From Chrysogorgia sp. JL179-B06 (taxonomy: Eukaryota > Cnidaria > Anthozoa > Scleralcyonacea > Chrysogorgiidae): 64,000 nucleotides of DNA. Shown here piece by piece: positions 1 through 12,771 of this stretch (positions within the stretch are counted from its first letter, which is position 1; each line of letters starts with the position of its first letter). The stretch covers positions 3,113,501 to 3,177,500 of the forward strand of contig JAYKKM010000043.1 of the NCBI GenBank assembly GCA_035772405.1, read 5' to 3'. A model generated the notes under the pieces. The model was not told where the DNA came from. It did no database searches and saw only the letters and a program-made list of their open reading frames with translations. The position numbers were made by a program, and so were the translations under genes.

Positions 1-2052
1 TTTAAAGATAATAATCGGAAAAACTGTTGATATGTCGCGGTGAATAAATTATTTAATTGAAAGCAACGAACTTCCGGCACATCTACTTCCGTCATGCGTA
101 ATGTTGTCACGTATGAAAGGTTTCTCGCTGAGTTGAAAACAGCTTCAGAATTTTGTCTGAGAGCCAAAAATTCGTTGAGATGGTTCAATAAAGAAAAAAA
201 GATCCTTCGAAAAGCCAAAAGGTGGCTCAATTTTTAGTTATTGTATCACGGTTGTGAATATTTGCGCTTTTAAGAGGACGTGAAAGCTAAAAAAACATTA
301 GCGAAAATCTCGCTTTGTTGTTTTTCGATGTTTATCACCTAAAAATAACAAAAGTTTTCATTCATAATGCTTTATTACTTCAAAAATTATCTTTACTGAA
401 TAATAATCATAATATTTGTAAGAAATATGTGTTGCTAGCTAACTTTTATCCTTTTTATTTTGTCTGACAAAACAATTAACAATTCAGTCGGGTTTTTCAA
501 AGCCTTAAGACGATTTTTAAAGTGGATTTTGTATCATAACTTCGTAAATTTTGCACTTGGTTAATGTATTTTCTGTTGAATATTAGCCTTACTCCTCTCA
601 GTTCAGGTTTTTCGCTCTTGTGTGTCAAAGAAACAACCAGTTTCATCTGCAGTGAGGTTGAGAAAATCACGCCGCCATTTTGTTTTTTCATTACTAGTGA
701 TATATGAGCTGATAGCTTGCTAGTATAAGAACCAATCAGATTGGATGGCTATATTATAAATATATTTATAATATAGCCATCCACCGTATATGAGCTGTTC
801 TGCAATCTGATTGGTTCTCATACTAGCAAGCTATCAGCTCATATATCACTAGTAATGAAAAATCAAAATGGCGGCCGGTGTGATTTTCTCAACCTACTGC
901 AGATGAAACTGGCTGTTTCTTTAACGCACAAGAGCGAAAAACCTGAACTGAGAGGAGTAAGGCTAATGTTCAACAGAAAATACATTAACCAAGTGCAAAA
1001 TTTACGAAGTTATAATGCAAAATCCACTTTAAAAATCGTCTTAAGGCTTTGAAAAACCCGACTGAATAGGCAATTCCCGCTATAGCAATGCATCATGGGA
1101 GTTGTGGGATACTTTCACTTTCAGACGAAATGGCCGCCACGAAGCGAGCATTTTGCTTGAAAGAATTACTGGCTTTTTAAATAATATTTTCTTCCACCAA
1201 AGAGAATTTTACAGTTCTCATTAGGATTGTGAGGGTATGAACCACATTCTGCGCCAAAGGCAGTGAAATCGCAGCTGAAATAAGCGAGAAAATGACTTCA
1301 GAGTGATTCATGGAGCGACTATTCTTCGAATAAAAACGTTCTTGAAGAAGGGCCTTTCTGGACATTAGCAGGTGAGTAAGCGCATGGATTGCTGCACAGT
1401 AAATCATTCGGCTTCAGTGACATGTATGAATGGTTGATCTGTCAGGATCGCGTAGTTGTTGTGCTGGCAAGTATTTCTTAATACTTTTTTTTGCTTGTTG
1501 AAATTGACAAGGTCTGGCGTTGTGCTCGATCAGTTGTTCGATAATTATCTCCTCGCGAGACAATGTTTTTTAAATTGTTTTGGCGCGAAATAAACCTGTT
1601 TCAGGTATTTTACAAAAGCTCCAAATGCAAAGCACTTTCGCCTGGTTTCTTGTCGTTGTTTTCCTTTTCTATTTCCATTGTTGTCGTTGGTTCGTATCCT
1701 CTCAAAATAACAAGTAGGTTCGAGAATTTGTTTAGGTTGTAAATATAATTTCAGGACTATAAATTCACTAAATATTTTGAAAAACTATAGAGTTTTTTAC
1801 CAATAAACCTTTTAAAATATTTAATGTAAATATAGGAAATAAATCTCTCAATGTAAATATAGAAATATTATACTTATAATAATAAACTAGTCCATGTATT
1901 AAACCATAGATATATGTAGTTAAATCGTAAGAATAATTCTAAATTTGTAGTTTAAATAATTTGTAGTTTATATAATAAAGTTTTATCATAAAATATACAG
2001 TATATATATTTTATGATGGAGGATGAACCTTGCACTTCAGTGGAGGAAAAGG
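1..2052. repeat. Left inverted arm of the THAP/SWIM-YqaJ element
   Basis: Reading the reverse complement of 3785-5239 gives this sequence with scattered substitutions and small indels, apart from a 582-bp insertion at 484-1065. The arm includes a stretch resembling promoter DNA next to the start codon at 2013, and the same stretch drives the opposite gene from the other arm. It has no coding content of its own. Confidence 0.85.
484..1065. mobile_element. 582-bp fold-back MITE inserted in the left arm
   Basis: The ends are inverted copies beginning TCAGTCGGGTTTTTCAAAG, and almost the whole element folds back on itself; its centre near 768 is a palindrome around TATAAATATATTTATA. The equivalent site in the right arm (near 4760) lacks it, so the empty site is visible and the insertion duplicated what looks like a 2-bp AT. 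The two short reading frames inside (497-691 minus, 855-1052 plus) are the same sequence in opposite arms and are not genes. The family could be Tc1/mariner-like on end sequence, but that is a guess. Confidence 0.85.
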
Positions 2053-2677
2053 AACAATTGCTAGTTACAGAAACTACAAGAAATAAGAGCTTGAAAAAGA
2101 AAGGAAAATGTGGTGGAACATGTTGCTGTGTCCCTAATTGTGTTAGCAACTCTAGAAAAAATCCAGAGCTCTCATTTTACAAATTTCCAAAAGACCCCAA
2201 GCTAAGAAAGACTTGGTTACATTGGGTGAGCAGAACTGACTTCACACCAAATGAGCACCACAGAGTTTGTTCAAAACACTTTGAGGGTGGGAAGAAGACT
2301 TATCTTGGCAACATACCAACTCTTGTACCCAAACTTATCAAGCCTACCCCAACCAAACCTCGACCAACATACAGATGTAGGGAAAGAACTCAGACTGTGC
2401 TGGATGATTTCCAAGCACAAGTGGACACTCTGAACACATGCAAGATAAGCTCCACAAACTCGAGGATTTGGTTGAGTTGCTGAAACAACAAAAGCAACAA
2501 CAAGAAGTTGATATTTCAACTCTCAGGGAAAAGCTTGACCAACAAACATTTTCTGTTCAACGCTTTAAAAGCAGTGATGCTGATTTTGAATTATACACTG
2601 GATTTTCAAATTACAGTACATTCAAAGCTCTGTATGATTATCTTTGCCCTGCATGTTCATTTTCAGTTCCCCATTGA
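2013..2677 (+). pseudogene. THAP zinc-finger transposase N-terminus, frameshifted and truncated
   Basis: The protein opens with a THAP DNA-binding domain: cysteines near residues 39 and 43, then C86-x2-H89 (VCSKH), conserved tryptophans between them, and an IPTLVP box at 101-106 where the family has AVPTIF. After about residue 140 the frame shifts by one base near 2435. The second frame then gives a glutamine-rich coiled coil (KLEDLVELLKQQKQQQE) followed by FKSSDADFELYTGF, the leader usually found before the helix-turn-helix of DDE_Tnp_4 transposases. The frame stops at 2677, before any catalytic DDE residues. It would bind element ends and catalyse transposition in an intact relative; here it can at best give a truncated DNA-binding protein. 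The start at 2013 is chosen because the opposite gene begins with the same MMEDEPCTSVE. Confidence 0.75.
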
Positions 2678-2699
2678 CAACTTGCATTTCTTGCTGTGT

Positions 2700-3810
2700 G
2701 AGATGTCTTAATGACTTTGTTTATTATGCTCTTAGGGTAGATGGTTTGTCGTCTCTTCATCACTGAGCCAAATATTGATGATGTCAACCGACATCTTCTT
2801 TGGGCATACCATTCTGCACAATCACTCTGTGCACGTGTGTTTTTTCTCTATTTCTAAACATGTCTTGTTGTCGACTAGTAATCTGTCTTTGACAAACTCT
2901 GTGCATTTTTGTTGTACGGGAACTGCAGAAAAATCAATTTGTTCATTTAATTTTGCCAGGATATGCTGTCTTATAGCTGTTGCTTCTAGTTTACTTCCTG
3001 CTGCTTCTGCATTAAGCACTCTCTGCCTGGATGGTAATTTGTTGACATCAAATTCACATGGAATGCAGTCATTGTCTGTGAGAAGTCCAATTAAGGAGCA
3101 ATTACTTCCAGCTGTTTCCAAGCCAACTTTAAGTCGTTCCAAGTCACTTTTGCTGATCTTCTCTGATGTTAAACTATACATTGCCCTCTTGCCTTCTACA
3201 ATAGGACGTTTACGGCCATTTTTGTCCTTTTCATAGCTATCTTGGGGGAAAATAAGATCCTCAAAAAGAATGACTTCCTGTGATACAGCATTTTTGGGAA
3301 CATGCCACTGTTGAAGTTCCTGAGTACACGTTTTGTCATCGGGTATCTCAGTCAGTCCTAACTCTATAAAGTCCAAAAGTTGAAACAAAAGGACTGCTAC
3401 ATGCTTGCAACGAGCTCCAGCAGGGCAGTAACATTATGCAAACACAATATCCCCAGAGATTTGGTCCAAGTGAACATAAACCAGATACTCTTTTTTCGCA
3501 TTTGGGCACTTACTTTACAACGAACAAAGAAATGGACTGCTTCAGGACCTTTCTTTACATTTGGTTTGACCTTGATTTGTGTTGTAAACCCAGCCTTAAA
3601 AAGGCGATATCCACCTTTCTTGTGTTTTAAGGCCTCTGCAGGCTTGTGATCTGCTGTTTTTTCAGATTCAAAAATTAAGTGTTCTTCCAATTTTTGATAT
3701 GAAAAGCCAGGGATATCTGTTAAGTTCTTTGTCCACATTTCACCTCCTGGAACTAGCAATTGTATCTCTCTTTTACTCTCCACTGAAGTACAAGGTTCAT
3801 CCTCCATCAT
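2700..3810 (-). pseudogene. SWIM zinc finger plus YqaJ-type nuclease start, broken
   Basis: Read from 3810 downward, the protein starts MMEDEPCTSVE and reaches a SWIM zinc finger, CYCPAGARCKH (pattern CxCxnCxH), followed by hydrophobic residues and the TEIPDDKTCTQELQQWHVP stretch usual after SWIM in SWIM-YqaJ proteins. Near 2830-2710 another frame gives TRAQSDCAEWYAQRRCRLTS, the entry segment of YqaJ-like exonucleases. The rest of the nuclease is absent. At least three lesions are visible: a frameshift near 3525, an in-frame stop just before the SWIM motif near 3453, and a frameshift near 2840. The family is expected to act as a DNA end-processing nuclease accompanying transposition; that role is inferred, not shown. 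It converges on the THAP gene. Confidence 0.7.
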
Positions 3811-5239
3811 AAAATATATATACTGTATATTTTATGATATAACTTTATTATATAAACTACAAATTATTTAAACTACAAATTTAGAATTATTCTTACCATT
3901 TAACTACACTATCTATGGTTTAACTACATGGACTAGTTTATTATTATAAGTATAATATTTCTATATTTACATTGAGAGATTTATTTCCTATATTTACATT
4001 AAATATTTTAAAAGGTTTATTGGTAAAAAACTCTATAGTTTTTCAAAATATTTAGTGAATTTATAGTCCTGAAATTATATTTACAACCTAAACTAATTCT
4101 CGAACCTACTTGTTATTTTGAGAGGTACGAACCAACGACAACAATGGAAATAGAAAAGGAAAACAACGACAAGAAACCAGGCGAAAGTGCTTTGCACTTG
4201 GAGCTTTTGTAAAATACCTGAAACAGGTTTATTTCGCGCCAAAACAATTTAAAAAACATTGTCTCGCGAGGAGATAATTATCGAACAACTGAATACTGAT
4301 CGAGCACAACGCCAGACCTTGTCAATTTCAACAAGCAAAAAAAGTATTAAGAAATACATGCCAGCACAACAACTACGCGATCCTGACAGACCAACCATTC
4401 ATACATGTCACTGAAGCCGAATGATTTACTGTGCAGCAATCCATGCGCTTACTCACCCGCTAATGTCCAGAAAGGCCCTTCTTCAAGAACGTTTTTATTC
4501 GAAGAATAGTCGCTCCATGAATCACTCTGAAGTCATTTTCTCGCTTATTTCAGCTGCGATTTCACTGCCTTTGGCGCAGAATGTGGTTCATACCCTCACA
4601 ATCCTAATGAGAACTGTAAAATTCTCTTTGGTGGAAGAAAATATTATTTAAAAAGCCAGTAATTCTTTCAAGCAAAATGCTCGCTTCGTGGCGGCCATTT
4701 CGTCTGAAAGTGAAAGTATCCCACAACTCCCATGATGCATTGCTATAGCGGGAATTGCCTATTGTGAATTGTTTTGTCAGACAAAATAAAAAGGATAAAA
4801 GTTAGCTAGCAACACATATTTATTACAAATATTATGATTATTATTCAGTAACGATAATTTTTGAAGTAATAAAGCATTATGAATGAAAACTTTTGTTATT
4901 TTTAGGTGATACACATCGAAAAACAACAAAGCGAGATTTTCGCTAATGTTTTTTTAGCTTTCACGTCCTCTTAAAAGCCCAAATATTCACAACCGTGATA
5001 CAATAACTAAAAATTGACCCACCTTTTGGCTTTTCAAAGGATCTTTTTTCTTTATTGAACTATCTCAACGAATTTTTGGCTCTCAGACAAAATTCTGAAG
5101 CTGTTTTCAACTCAGCGAGAAACCTTTCATACGTGACAACATTACGCATGACGGAAGTAGATGTGGCGGAAGTTCGTTGATTTCAATTAAATAATTTATT
5201 CACCGCGACATATCAACAGTTTTTCCGATAATCTTAAAA
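3785..5239. repeat. Right inverted arm of the THAP/SWIM-YqaJ element
   Basis: This is the mirror of the left arm and keeps the uninterrupted site where the left arm carries its MITE. A 76-residue frame (4421-4651 plus, mirrored at 1177-1407 minus) is preserved in both arms only because they are copies; it matches nothing I know. Confidence 0.85.
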
Positions 5240-5259
5240 TGTTTTGCTATATTATAAAA

Positions 5260-5364
5260 CAATTATACCATTCGCTCTCGTCGTGTATGAACTAATAGCC
5301 AACTCGGCGCTGCGCGCCTCGTTGGCTATGAGCTCATATACGACTCGAGCTCAAGGTATAATTG
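5260..5364. repeat. 105-bp imperfect palindrome (small hairpin MITE)
   Basis: The segment begins CAATTATACC and ends GGTATAATTG, and the two halves pair across a GC-rich centre (GGCGCTGCGCGCC). Several mismatches show age. It sits just outside the right arm of the THAP element and directly before an AT run. Confidence 0.7.
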
Positions 5365-5365
5365 C

Positions 5366-5851
<486 letters not shown>

Positions 5852-5920
5852 GTGTAGGTTTTGGTCTACGAAATGCAAAGAGTGCTCAACAACATATAGT
5901 TAGAGCAAATAGATTTTCGC

Positions 5921-8228
5921 TTACCTCAAAACTGGTCTGCTACAACTTGTTTCATCTGTAAAAGAATCTTCAGGCAGTGACAATATCGAAAGGGATGACC
6001 GCTTATTTATAGGCTTTCTGCCGGAAAGTGGGGGCGTATGTGGGGGACAAAGCATGAGGTCCATGGCTTTGTTTGCGTTGATTACGCGAAATTTATTACG
6101 ATGACGACACTGTGAAATTATTTCCGCTCTTTTGTTGAGTAAACTATTCTTATTTTTTTCTTTTAAAATACAAAATTTTTCTTCTAAACATAAATTGCAT
6201 CGTTTTGATCCTCCTGTGTACGAAATAGAATGTTTTAGAATTTGCCAATTAATACTGAAATCTTTATTGTTTTCTTTCAATGTCCAAATATATTTCGAAA
6301 GTTCGGTGTCATTTTCATGCTTTTTATGTTGAAAAGATTTAGTGTGGTTGGCCAATCGCTCTTTGAATGTGGTTGCAGTCATACCAATGTAGTGTTTTAT
6401 TTCGTTTGTGATGTTTACTGTCACTGTTGCTTTGTATACTATGTCTCTAGTCATGCATTGTTCTTGAAGCGGGCAAATGGTGTTCTCTCTACAACTGCAA
6501 TTAGTAGCGTCCCTATCCTGCGGTTTGATGTTCCTAGCTATGCGTGCATTGTGCTTAGTGATTATTGACTTAACATTGTTCATGCAGCTGTAACTTACTT
6601 TAACTGTATTTCTGTTAAAAATCTTATGGAGCTTGTGGTGCGGAGGGAAATGTTTGTCAATTAGGCTAAGGAAATTACGTCCTATGTTAGTGCTGACACT
6701 CTTGCTAAATGGTGGGTTGAACCAAATGATATTGCGTTGCCTATTCCTACGTGGTCGTTGCGGTGTATCATGAGTGTAGCTAAGTTCATGATTAAAGTTG
6801 CTGTGCCTAAGCGCGTTCTGATATAAGGGTGCAGATTCCTGAAAAGTTTGCTCATCTGACGAAAGGAGTTTAATGCGTTTGTTAATTGATGCAGGTAGTT
6901 GCCTTGTTATGCTTGGTGGGTGGTTAGAGTGCATATTTATGTATAGCGGATCGTCATTGGGCTTCCTATAGGGCCTATAGTTTCCATTGTTAAGGTCGAA
7001 AGTTACATCTAAAAAGTTTACTATACGTAAATTTGATTCGGCGGTGATTTTTAGGTCAAATTGCTCGAAAATTTTGTGGAGATCTTTTCTTGTTTTGTCT
7101 GCTAAACGTGCTGATTTACTTTTTATGATAGCCAAACCGTCATCTCTATATAGGCCGATGCTTTCTTTGCCAAATTTCTTACTTAGGTGGTTTAAAATGA
7201 AAAGGCCTACGAGCTCACAAATTTCCGCGCCGTCGAAACTGCCCATGGTAACGTCGAACAAATTCTTGCTATCTTTTTTTATCCATGAAATTCCGCTATT
7301 GAAAAGGAGGGATTTTCTAGCGTGTTTTATTATTGAAATGTTGTTTTGAGGTATAGTAGCCAAATTTGAAGCCCAGGACAGGGCTTGGTCCAATAGTTTT
7401 TTCAGAAATAGATGGATAGAAATCGACAATGTCAAATGAAATGAAACTGTGTCTGTCCTTATCTTTTATATTGCCAAACCACTCAATAACTTGTTTTGTA
7501 TTTCTCCATTGATTTAAATTCAGTTTTTGTCTCAAATTAGAATTAATTTTGTCCAAAATAGCTTTGCTTAGTTTTCCGGATTCGCTTTTGGCGGGGTTAA
7601 TTAATCGACATTTTGGGTTGTTTTCGAAATTTTCTTTGTGGTCTTTTAAAGATATAAATGCTTCGCGTTTTTTCATTTTTTCAATTCTGTCGCCGATTCC
7701 TAAATTGTTCGAAATGTCTTTTAGTTCTGAGTCAATTTCATCTATAGAGTCCTCGGATCCATGTTTATATGTTTTCGTGATGTTGTCATGTAAGAGATTG
7801 TTGTATATGTCGGGCGGGGTTTCATAAATATTCCGAGTTTTGTCTGCAAAAATGATAATGTTGGGAGACGTATTAATTTTCTTTAAATCGTTAGCCAAAG
7901 ATTTCTGAAATTGGTTCCTATATGGCCGGAATTGTACATTCTCGATTAGTTTTATAATTTCGTCTTCGAAGGGTTTCATATCTGGAATCGAAGGAGGTGT
8001 TTTGGTGGACGCAAGGCCGAAAAGGTTCTTTTGGTTCTCACTATTTTTGTTTTTAAGAAAGAAATTGGCTTTCCATCTCATACGTTTTAATACACTTTCC
8101 ACTTTTTCAATCAAATTCTTCAAATAAGCGTCCTGTGATGGTATAGGGATATTCTTTAGCGAATAGTCAAATCGAAATTGCCGCATTTTAAGGTTAGATA
8201 GGAATGAATAACGTAAACAAGAGTGCAC
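5921..8228 (-). pseudogene. Penelope-like element copy 1: RT plus GIY-YIG, frameshifted
   Basis: Read from 8228 down, this is a near full-length Penelope-like polyprotein of roughly 740 residues. After an N-terminal domain of about 200 residues comes a reverse transcriptase with FISFDIVDFYPSI, GSFDGAEICELVGLF and the catalytic box GLYRDDGLAI. A small cysteine cluster (NCSCRENTICPLQEQC) follows, then a GIY-YIG endonuclease with KHYIGMTATTFKERL and SKYIWTLKENN. Such proteins nick DNA and copy element RNA into the break. Two length changes break it compared with the other copies: an extra T near 7395 (six rather than five), which splits it into two overlapping frames, and an extra C near 6060 that alters the C-terminus. 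The remaining codons look intact, so sequencing error or very recent decay are both possible. Confidence 0.9.
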
Positions 8229-8340
8229 AACCGATATACGGGTGCAAATATACGTGTAGGTTTTGGTCTACGAAATGCAAAGAGTGCTCAACAACATATA
8301 GTTAGAGCAAATAATAAAAAATCCAAAAAATAACAAAAGC
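8229..8340. other. Head-to-head Penelope junction
   Basis: The leader of copy 1 (through 8313, including the block TGTAGGTTTTGGTCTACG) runs into an A-rich joint ending near 8338, and copy 2 starts mid-protein at the codons for [11 protein letters not shown]. Exactly the same joint appears inverted at 12660-12772, showing that the pair was formed before the larger inverted duplication. Confidence 0.8.
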
Positions 8341-9915
8341 GAATCCGGAAAACTAAGCAAAGCTATTTTGGACAAAATTAATTCTAATTTGAGACAAAAA
8401 CTGAATTTAAATCAATGGAGAAATACAAAACAAGTTATTGAGTGGTTTGGCAATATAAAAGATAAGGACAGACACAGTTTCATTTCATTTGACATTGTCG
8501 ATTTCTATCCATCTATTTCTGAAAAACTATTGGACCAAGCCCTGTCCTGGGCTTCAAATTTGGCTACTATACCTCAAAACAACATTTCAATAATAAAACA
8601 CGCTAGAAAATCCCTCCTTTTCAATAGCGGAATTTCATGGATAAAAAAAGATAGCAAGAATTTGTTCGACGTTACCATGGGCAGTTTCGACGGCGCGGAA
8701 ATTTGTGAGCTCGTAGGCCTTTTCATTTTAAACCACCTAAGTAAGAAATTTGGCAAAGAAAGCATCGGCCTATATAGAGATGACGGTTTGGCTATCATAA
8801 AAAGTAAATCAGCACGTTTAGCAGACAAAACAAGAAAAGATCTCCACAAAATTTTCGAGCAATTTGACCTAAAAATCACCGCCGAATCAAATTTACGTAT
8901 AGTAAACTTTTTAGATGTAACTTTCGACCTTAACAATGGAAACTATAGGCCCTATAGGAAGCCCAATGACGATCCGCTATACATAAATATGCACTCTAAC
9001 CACCCACCAAGCATAACAAGGCAACTACCTGCATCAATTAACAAACGCATTAAACTCCTTTCGTCAGATGAGCAAACTTTTCAGGAATCTGCACCCTTAT
9101 ATCAGAACGCGCTTAGGCACAGCAACTTTAATCATGAACTTAGCTACACTCATGATACACCGCAACGACCACGTAGGAATAGGCAACGCAATATCATTTG
9201 GTTCAACCCACCATTTAGCAAGAGTGTCAGCACTAACATAGGACGTAATTTCCTTAGCCTAATTGACAAACATTTCCCTCCGCACCACAAGCTCCATAAG
9301 ATTTTTAACAGAAATACAGTTAAAGTAAGTTACAGCTGCATGAACAATGTTAAGTCAATAATCACTAAGCACAATGCACGCATAGCTAGGAACATCAAAC
9401 CGCAGGATAGGGACGCTACTAATTGCAGTTGTAGAGAGAACACCATTTGCCCGCTTCAAGAACAATGCATGACTAGAGACATAGTATACAAAGCAACAGT
9501 GACAGTAAACATCACAAACGAAATAAAACACTACATTGGTATGACTGCAACCACATTCAAAGAGCGATTGGCCAACCACACTAAATCTTTTCAACATAAA
9601 AAGCATGAAAATGACACCGAACTTTCGAAATATATTTGGACATTGAAAGAAAACAATAAAGATTTCAGTATTAATTGGCAAATTCTAAAACATTCTATTT
9701 CGTACACAGGAGGATCAAAACGATGCAATTTATGTTTAGAAGAAAAATTTTGTATTTTAAAAGAAAAAAATAAGAATAGTTTACTCAACAAAAGAGCGGA
9801 AATAATTTCACAGTGTCGTCATCGTAATAAATTTCGCGTAATCAACGCAAACAAAGCCATGACCTCATGCTTTGTCCCCCACATACGCCCCCACTTTCCG
9901 GCAGAAAGCCTATAA
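8338..9915 (+). CDS. Penelope-like element copy 2, 5'-truncated but open
   Basis: This copy begins within the reverse transcriptase and stays open to a stop after HFPAESL at 9915, about 515 residues. It keeps the RT core, the GLYRDDGLAI catalytic box, the cysteine cluster and the complete GIY-YIG part, and is the least damaged of the four coding regions. It lacks the N-terminal 220 or so residues and has no proper ATG near its beginning, so it is unlikely to be expressed as an autonomous element. 5' truncation is common after incomplete target-primed copying. Its sequence equals copy 3 read on the other strand apart from an indel. Confidence 0.85.
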   Translation, partial: SESGKLSKAILDKINSNLRQKLNLNQWRNTKQVIEWFGNIKDKDRHSFISFDIVDFYPSISEKLLDQALSWASNLATIPQNNISIIKHARKSLLFNSGISWIKKDSKNLFDVTMGSFDGAEICELVGLFILNHLSKKFGKESIGLYRDDGLAIIKSKSARLADKTRKDLHKIFEQFDLKITAESNLRIVNFLDVTFDLNNGNYRPYRKPNDDPLYINMHSNHPPSITRQLPASINKRIKLLSSDEQTFQESAPLYQNALRHSNFNHELSYTHDTPQRPRRNRQRNIIWFNPPFSKSVSTNIGRNFLSLIDKHFPPHHKLHKIFNRNTVKVSYSCMNNVKSIITKHNARIARNIKPQDRDATNCSCRENTICPLQEQCMTRDIVYKATVTVNITNEIKHYIGMTATTFKERLANHTKSFQHKKHENDTELSKYIWTLKENNKDFSINWQILKHSISYTGGSKRCNLCLEEKFCILKEKNKNSLLNKRAEIISQCRHRNKFRVINANKAMTSCFVPHIRPHFPAESL

Positions 9916-11083
<1,168 letters not shown>

Positions 11084-12660
11084 TTATAGGCTTTCTGCCG
11101 GAAAGTGGGGGCGTATGTGGGGGACAAAGCATGAGGTCATGGCTTTGTTTGCGTTGATTACGCGAAATTTATTACGATGACGACACTGTGAAATTATTTC
11201 CGCTCTTTTGTTGAGTAAACTATTCTTATTTTTTTCTTTTAAAATACAAAATTTTTCTTCTAAACATAAATTGCATCGTTTTGATCCTCCTGTGTACGAA
11301 ATAGAATGTTTTAGAATTTGCCAATTAATACTGAAATCTTTATTGTTTTCTTTCAATGTCCAAATATATTTCGAAAGTTCGGTGTCATTTTCATGCTTTT
11401 TATGTTGAAAAGATTTAGTGTGGTTGGCCAATCGCTCTTTGAATGTGGTTGCAGTCATACCAATGTAGTGTTTTATTTCGTTTGTGATGTTTACTGTCAC
11501 TGTTGCTTTGTATACTATGTCTCTAGTCATGCATTGTTCTTGAAGCGGGCAAATGGTGTTCTCTCTACAACTGCAATTAGTAGCGTCCCTATCCTGCGGT
11601 TTGATGTTCCTAGCTATGCGTGCATTGTGCTTAGTGATTATTGACTTAACATTGTTCATGCAGCTGTAACTTACTTTAACTGTATTTCTGTTAAAAATCT
11701 TATGGAGCTTGTGGTGCGGAGGGAAAATGTTTGTCAATTAGGCTAAGGAAATTACGTCCTATGTTAGTGCTGACACTCTTGCTAAATGGTGGGTTGAACC
11801 AAATGATATTGCGTTGCCTATTCCTACGTGGTCGTTGCGGTGTATCATGAGTGTAGCTAAGTTCATGATTAAAGTTGCTGTGCCTAAGCGCGTTCTGATA
11901 TAAGGGTGCAGATTCCTGAAAAGTTTGCTCATCTGACGAAAGGAGTTTAATGCGTTTGTTAATTGATGCAGGTAGTTGCCTTGTTATGCTTGGTGGGTGG
12001 TTAGAGTGCATATTTATGTATAGCGGATCGTCATTGGGCTTCCTATAGGGCCTATAGTTTCCATTGTTAAGGTCGAAAGTTACATCTAAAAAGTTTACTA
12101 TACGTAAATTTGATTCGGCGGTGATTTTTAGGTCAAATTGCTCGAAAATTTTGTGGAGATCTTTTCTTGTTTTGTCTGCTAAACGTGCTGATTTACTTTT
12201 TATGATAGCCAAACCGTCATCTCTATATAGGCCGATGCTTTCTTTGCCAAATTTCTTACTTAGGTGGTTTAAAATGAAAAGGCCTACGAGCTCACAAATT
12301 TCCGCGCCGTCGAAACTGCCCATGGTAACGTCGAACAAATTCTTGCTATCTTTTTTTATCCATGAAATTCCGCTATTGAAAAGGAGGGATTTTCTAGCGT
12401 GTTTTATTATTGAAATGTTGTTTTGAGGTATAGTAGCCAAATTTGAAGCCCAGGACAGGGCTTGGTCCAATAGTTTTTCAGAAATAGATGGATAGAAATC
12501 GACAATGTCAAATGAAATGAAACTGTGTCTGTCCTTATCTTTTATATTGCCAAACCACTCAATAACTTGTTTTGTATTTCTCCATTGATTTAAATTCAGT
12601 TTTTGTCTCAAATTAGAATTAATTTTGTCCAAAATAGCTTTGCTTAGTTTTCCGGATTCG
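11084..12660 (-). pseudogene. Penelope-like element copy 3, truncated and frameshifted
   Basis: Same reverse transcriptase to GIY-YIG segment as copy 2, on the minus strand, truncated at the same joint. One extra A in the run near 11727 (four rather than three after GGAGGG on the plus strand) splits it into an N-terminal 310-residue piece with the RT box GLYRDDGLAI and a C-terminal 217-residue piece with the cysteine cluster and endonuclease. No other lesion was noticed. Confidence 0.88.
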
Positions 12661-12771
12661 CTTTTGTTATTTTTTGGATTTTTTATTATTTGCTCTAACT
12701 ATATGTTGTTGAGCACTCTTTGCATTTCGTAGACCAAAACCTACACGTATATTTGCACCCGTATATCGGTT
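12661..12771. other. Head-to-head Penelope junction, mirror copy
   Basis: This is the inverted counterpart of 8229-8340, with the same A-rich (here T-rich) joint and leader block, separating truncated copy 3 from full-length copy 4. Confidence 0.8.

Larger units (their letters stand above)
1..5239. mobile_element. Long-inverted-repeat DNA transposon with THAP and SWIM-YqaJ genes (ISL2EU-like), degenerate
   Basis: Positions 1 to about 2052 and about 3785 to 5239 are inverted copies of each other; discounting an insertion in the left arm, each arm is about 1.45 kb. The unique centre holds two converging broken genes, a THAP-type protein on plus and a SWIM-YqaJ protein on minus, both starting with the same nine residues because their first codons lie in the arms. 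From memory, ISL2EU-type eukaryotic elements pair a THAP/DDE transposase with a YqaJ-like nuclease, which is why I suggest that family. The DDE domain and most of the YqaJ domain are missing near 2660-2710, so this is an internally deleted, non-autonomous copy. The left end may extend before base 1, so target duplications cannot be judged. Confidence 0.7.

Noticed and set aside
1177..1407. 76-codon frame kept in both arms of the THAP element
   Set aside because: The conservation follows from the arms being copies; no motif and no independent evidence of coding.
6987..7349. 120-codon frame opposite the Penelope RT, repeated at 8574, 12064 and 13652
   Set aside because: Antisense shadow of the RT; it recurs only because the element does. 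The same applies to the 108- and 66-codon frames.
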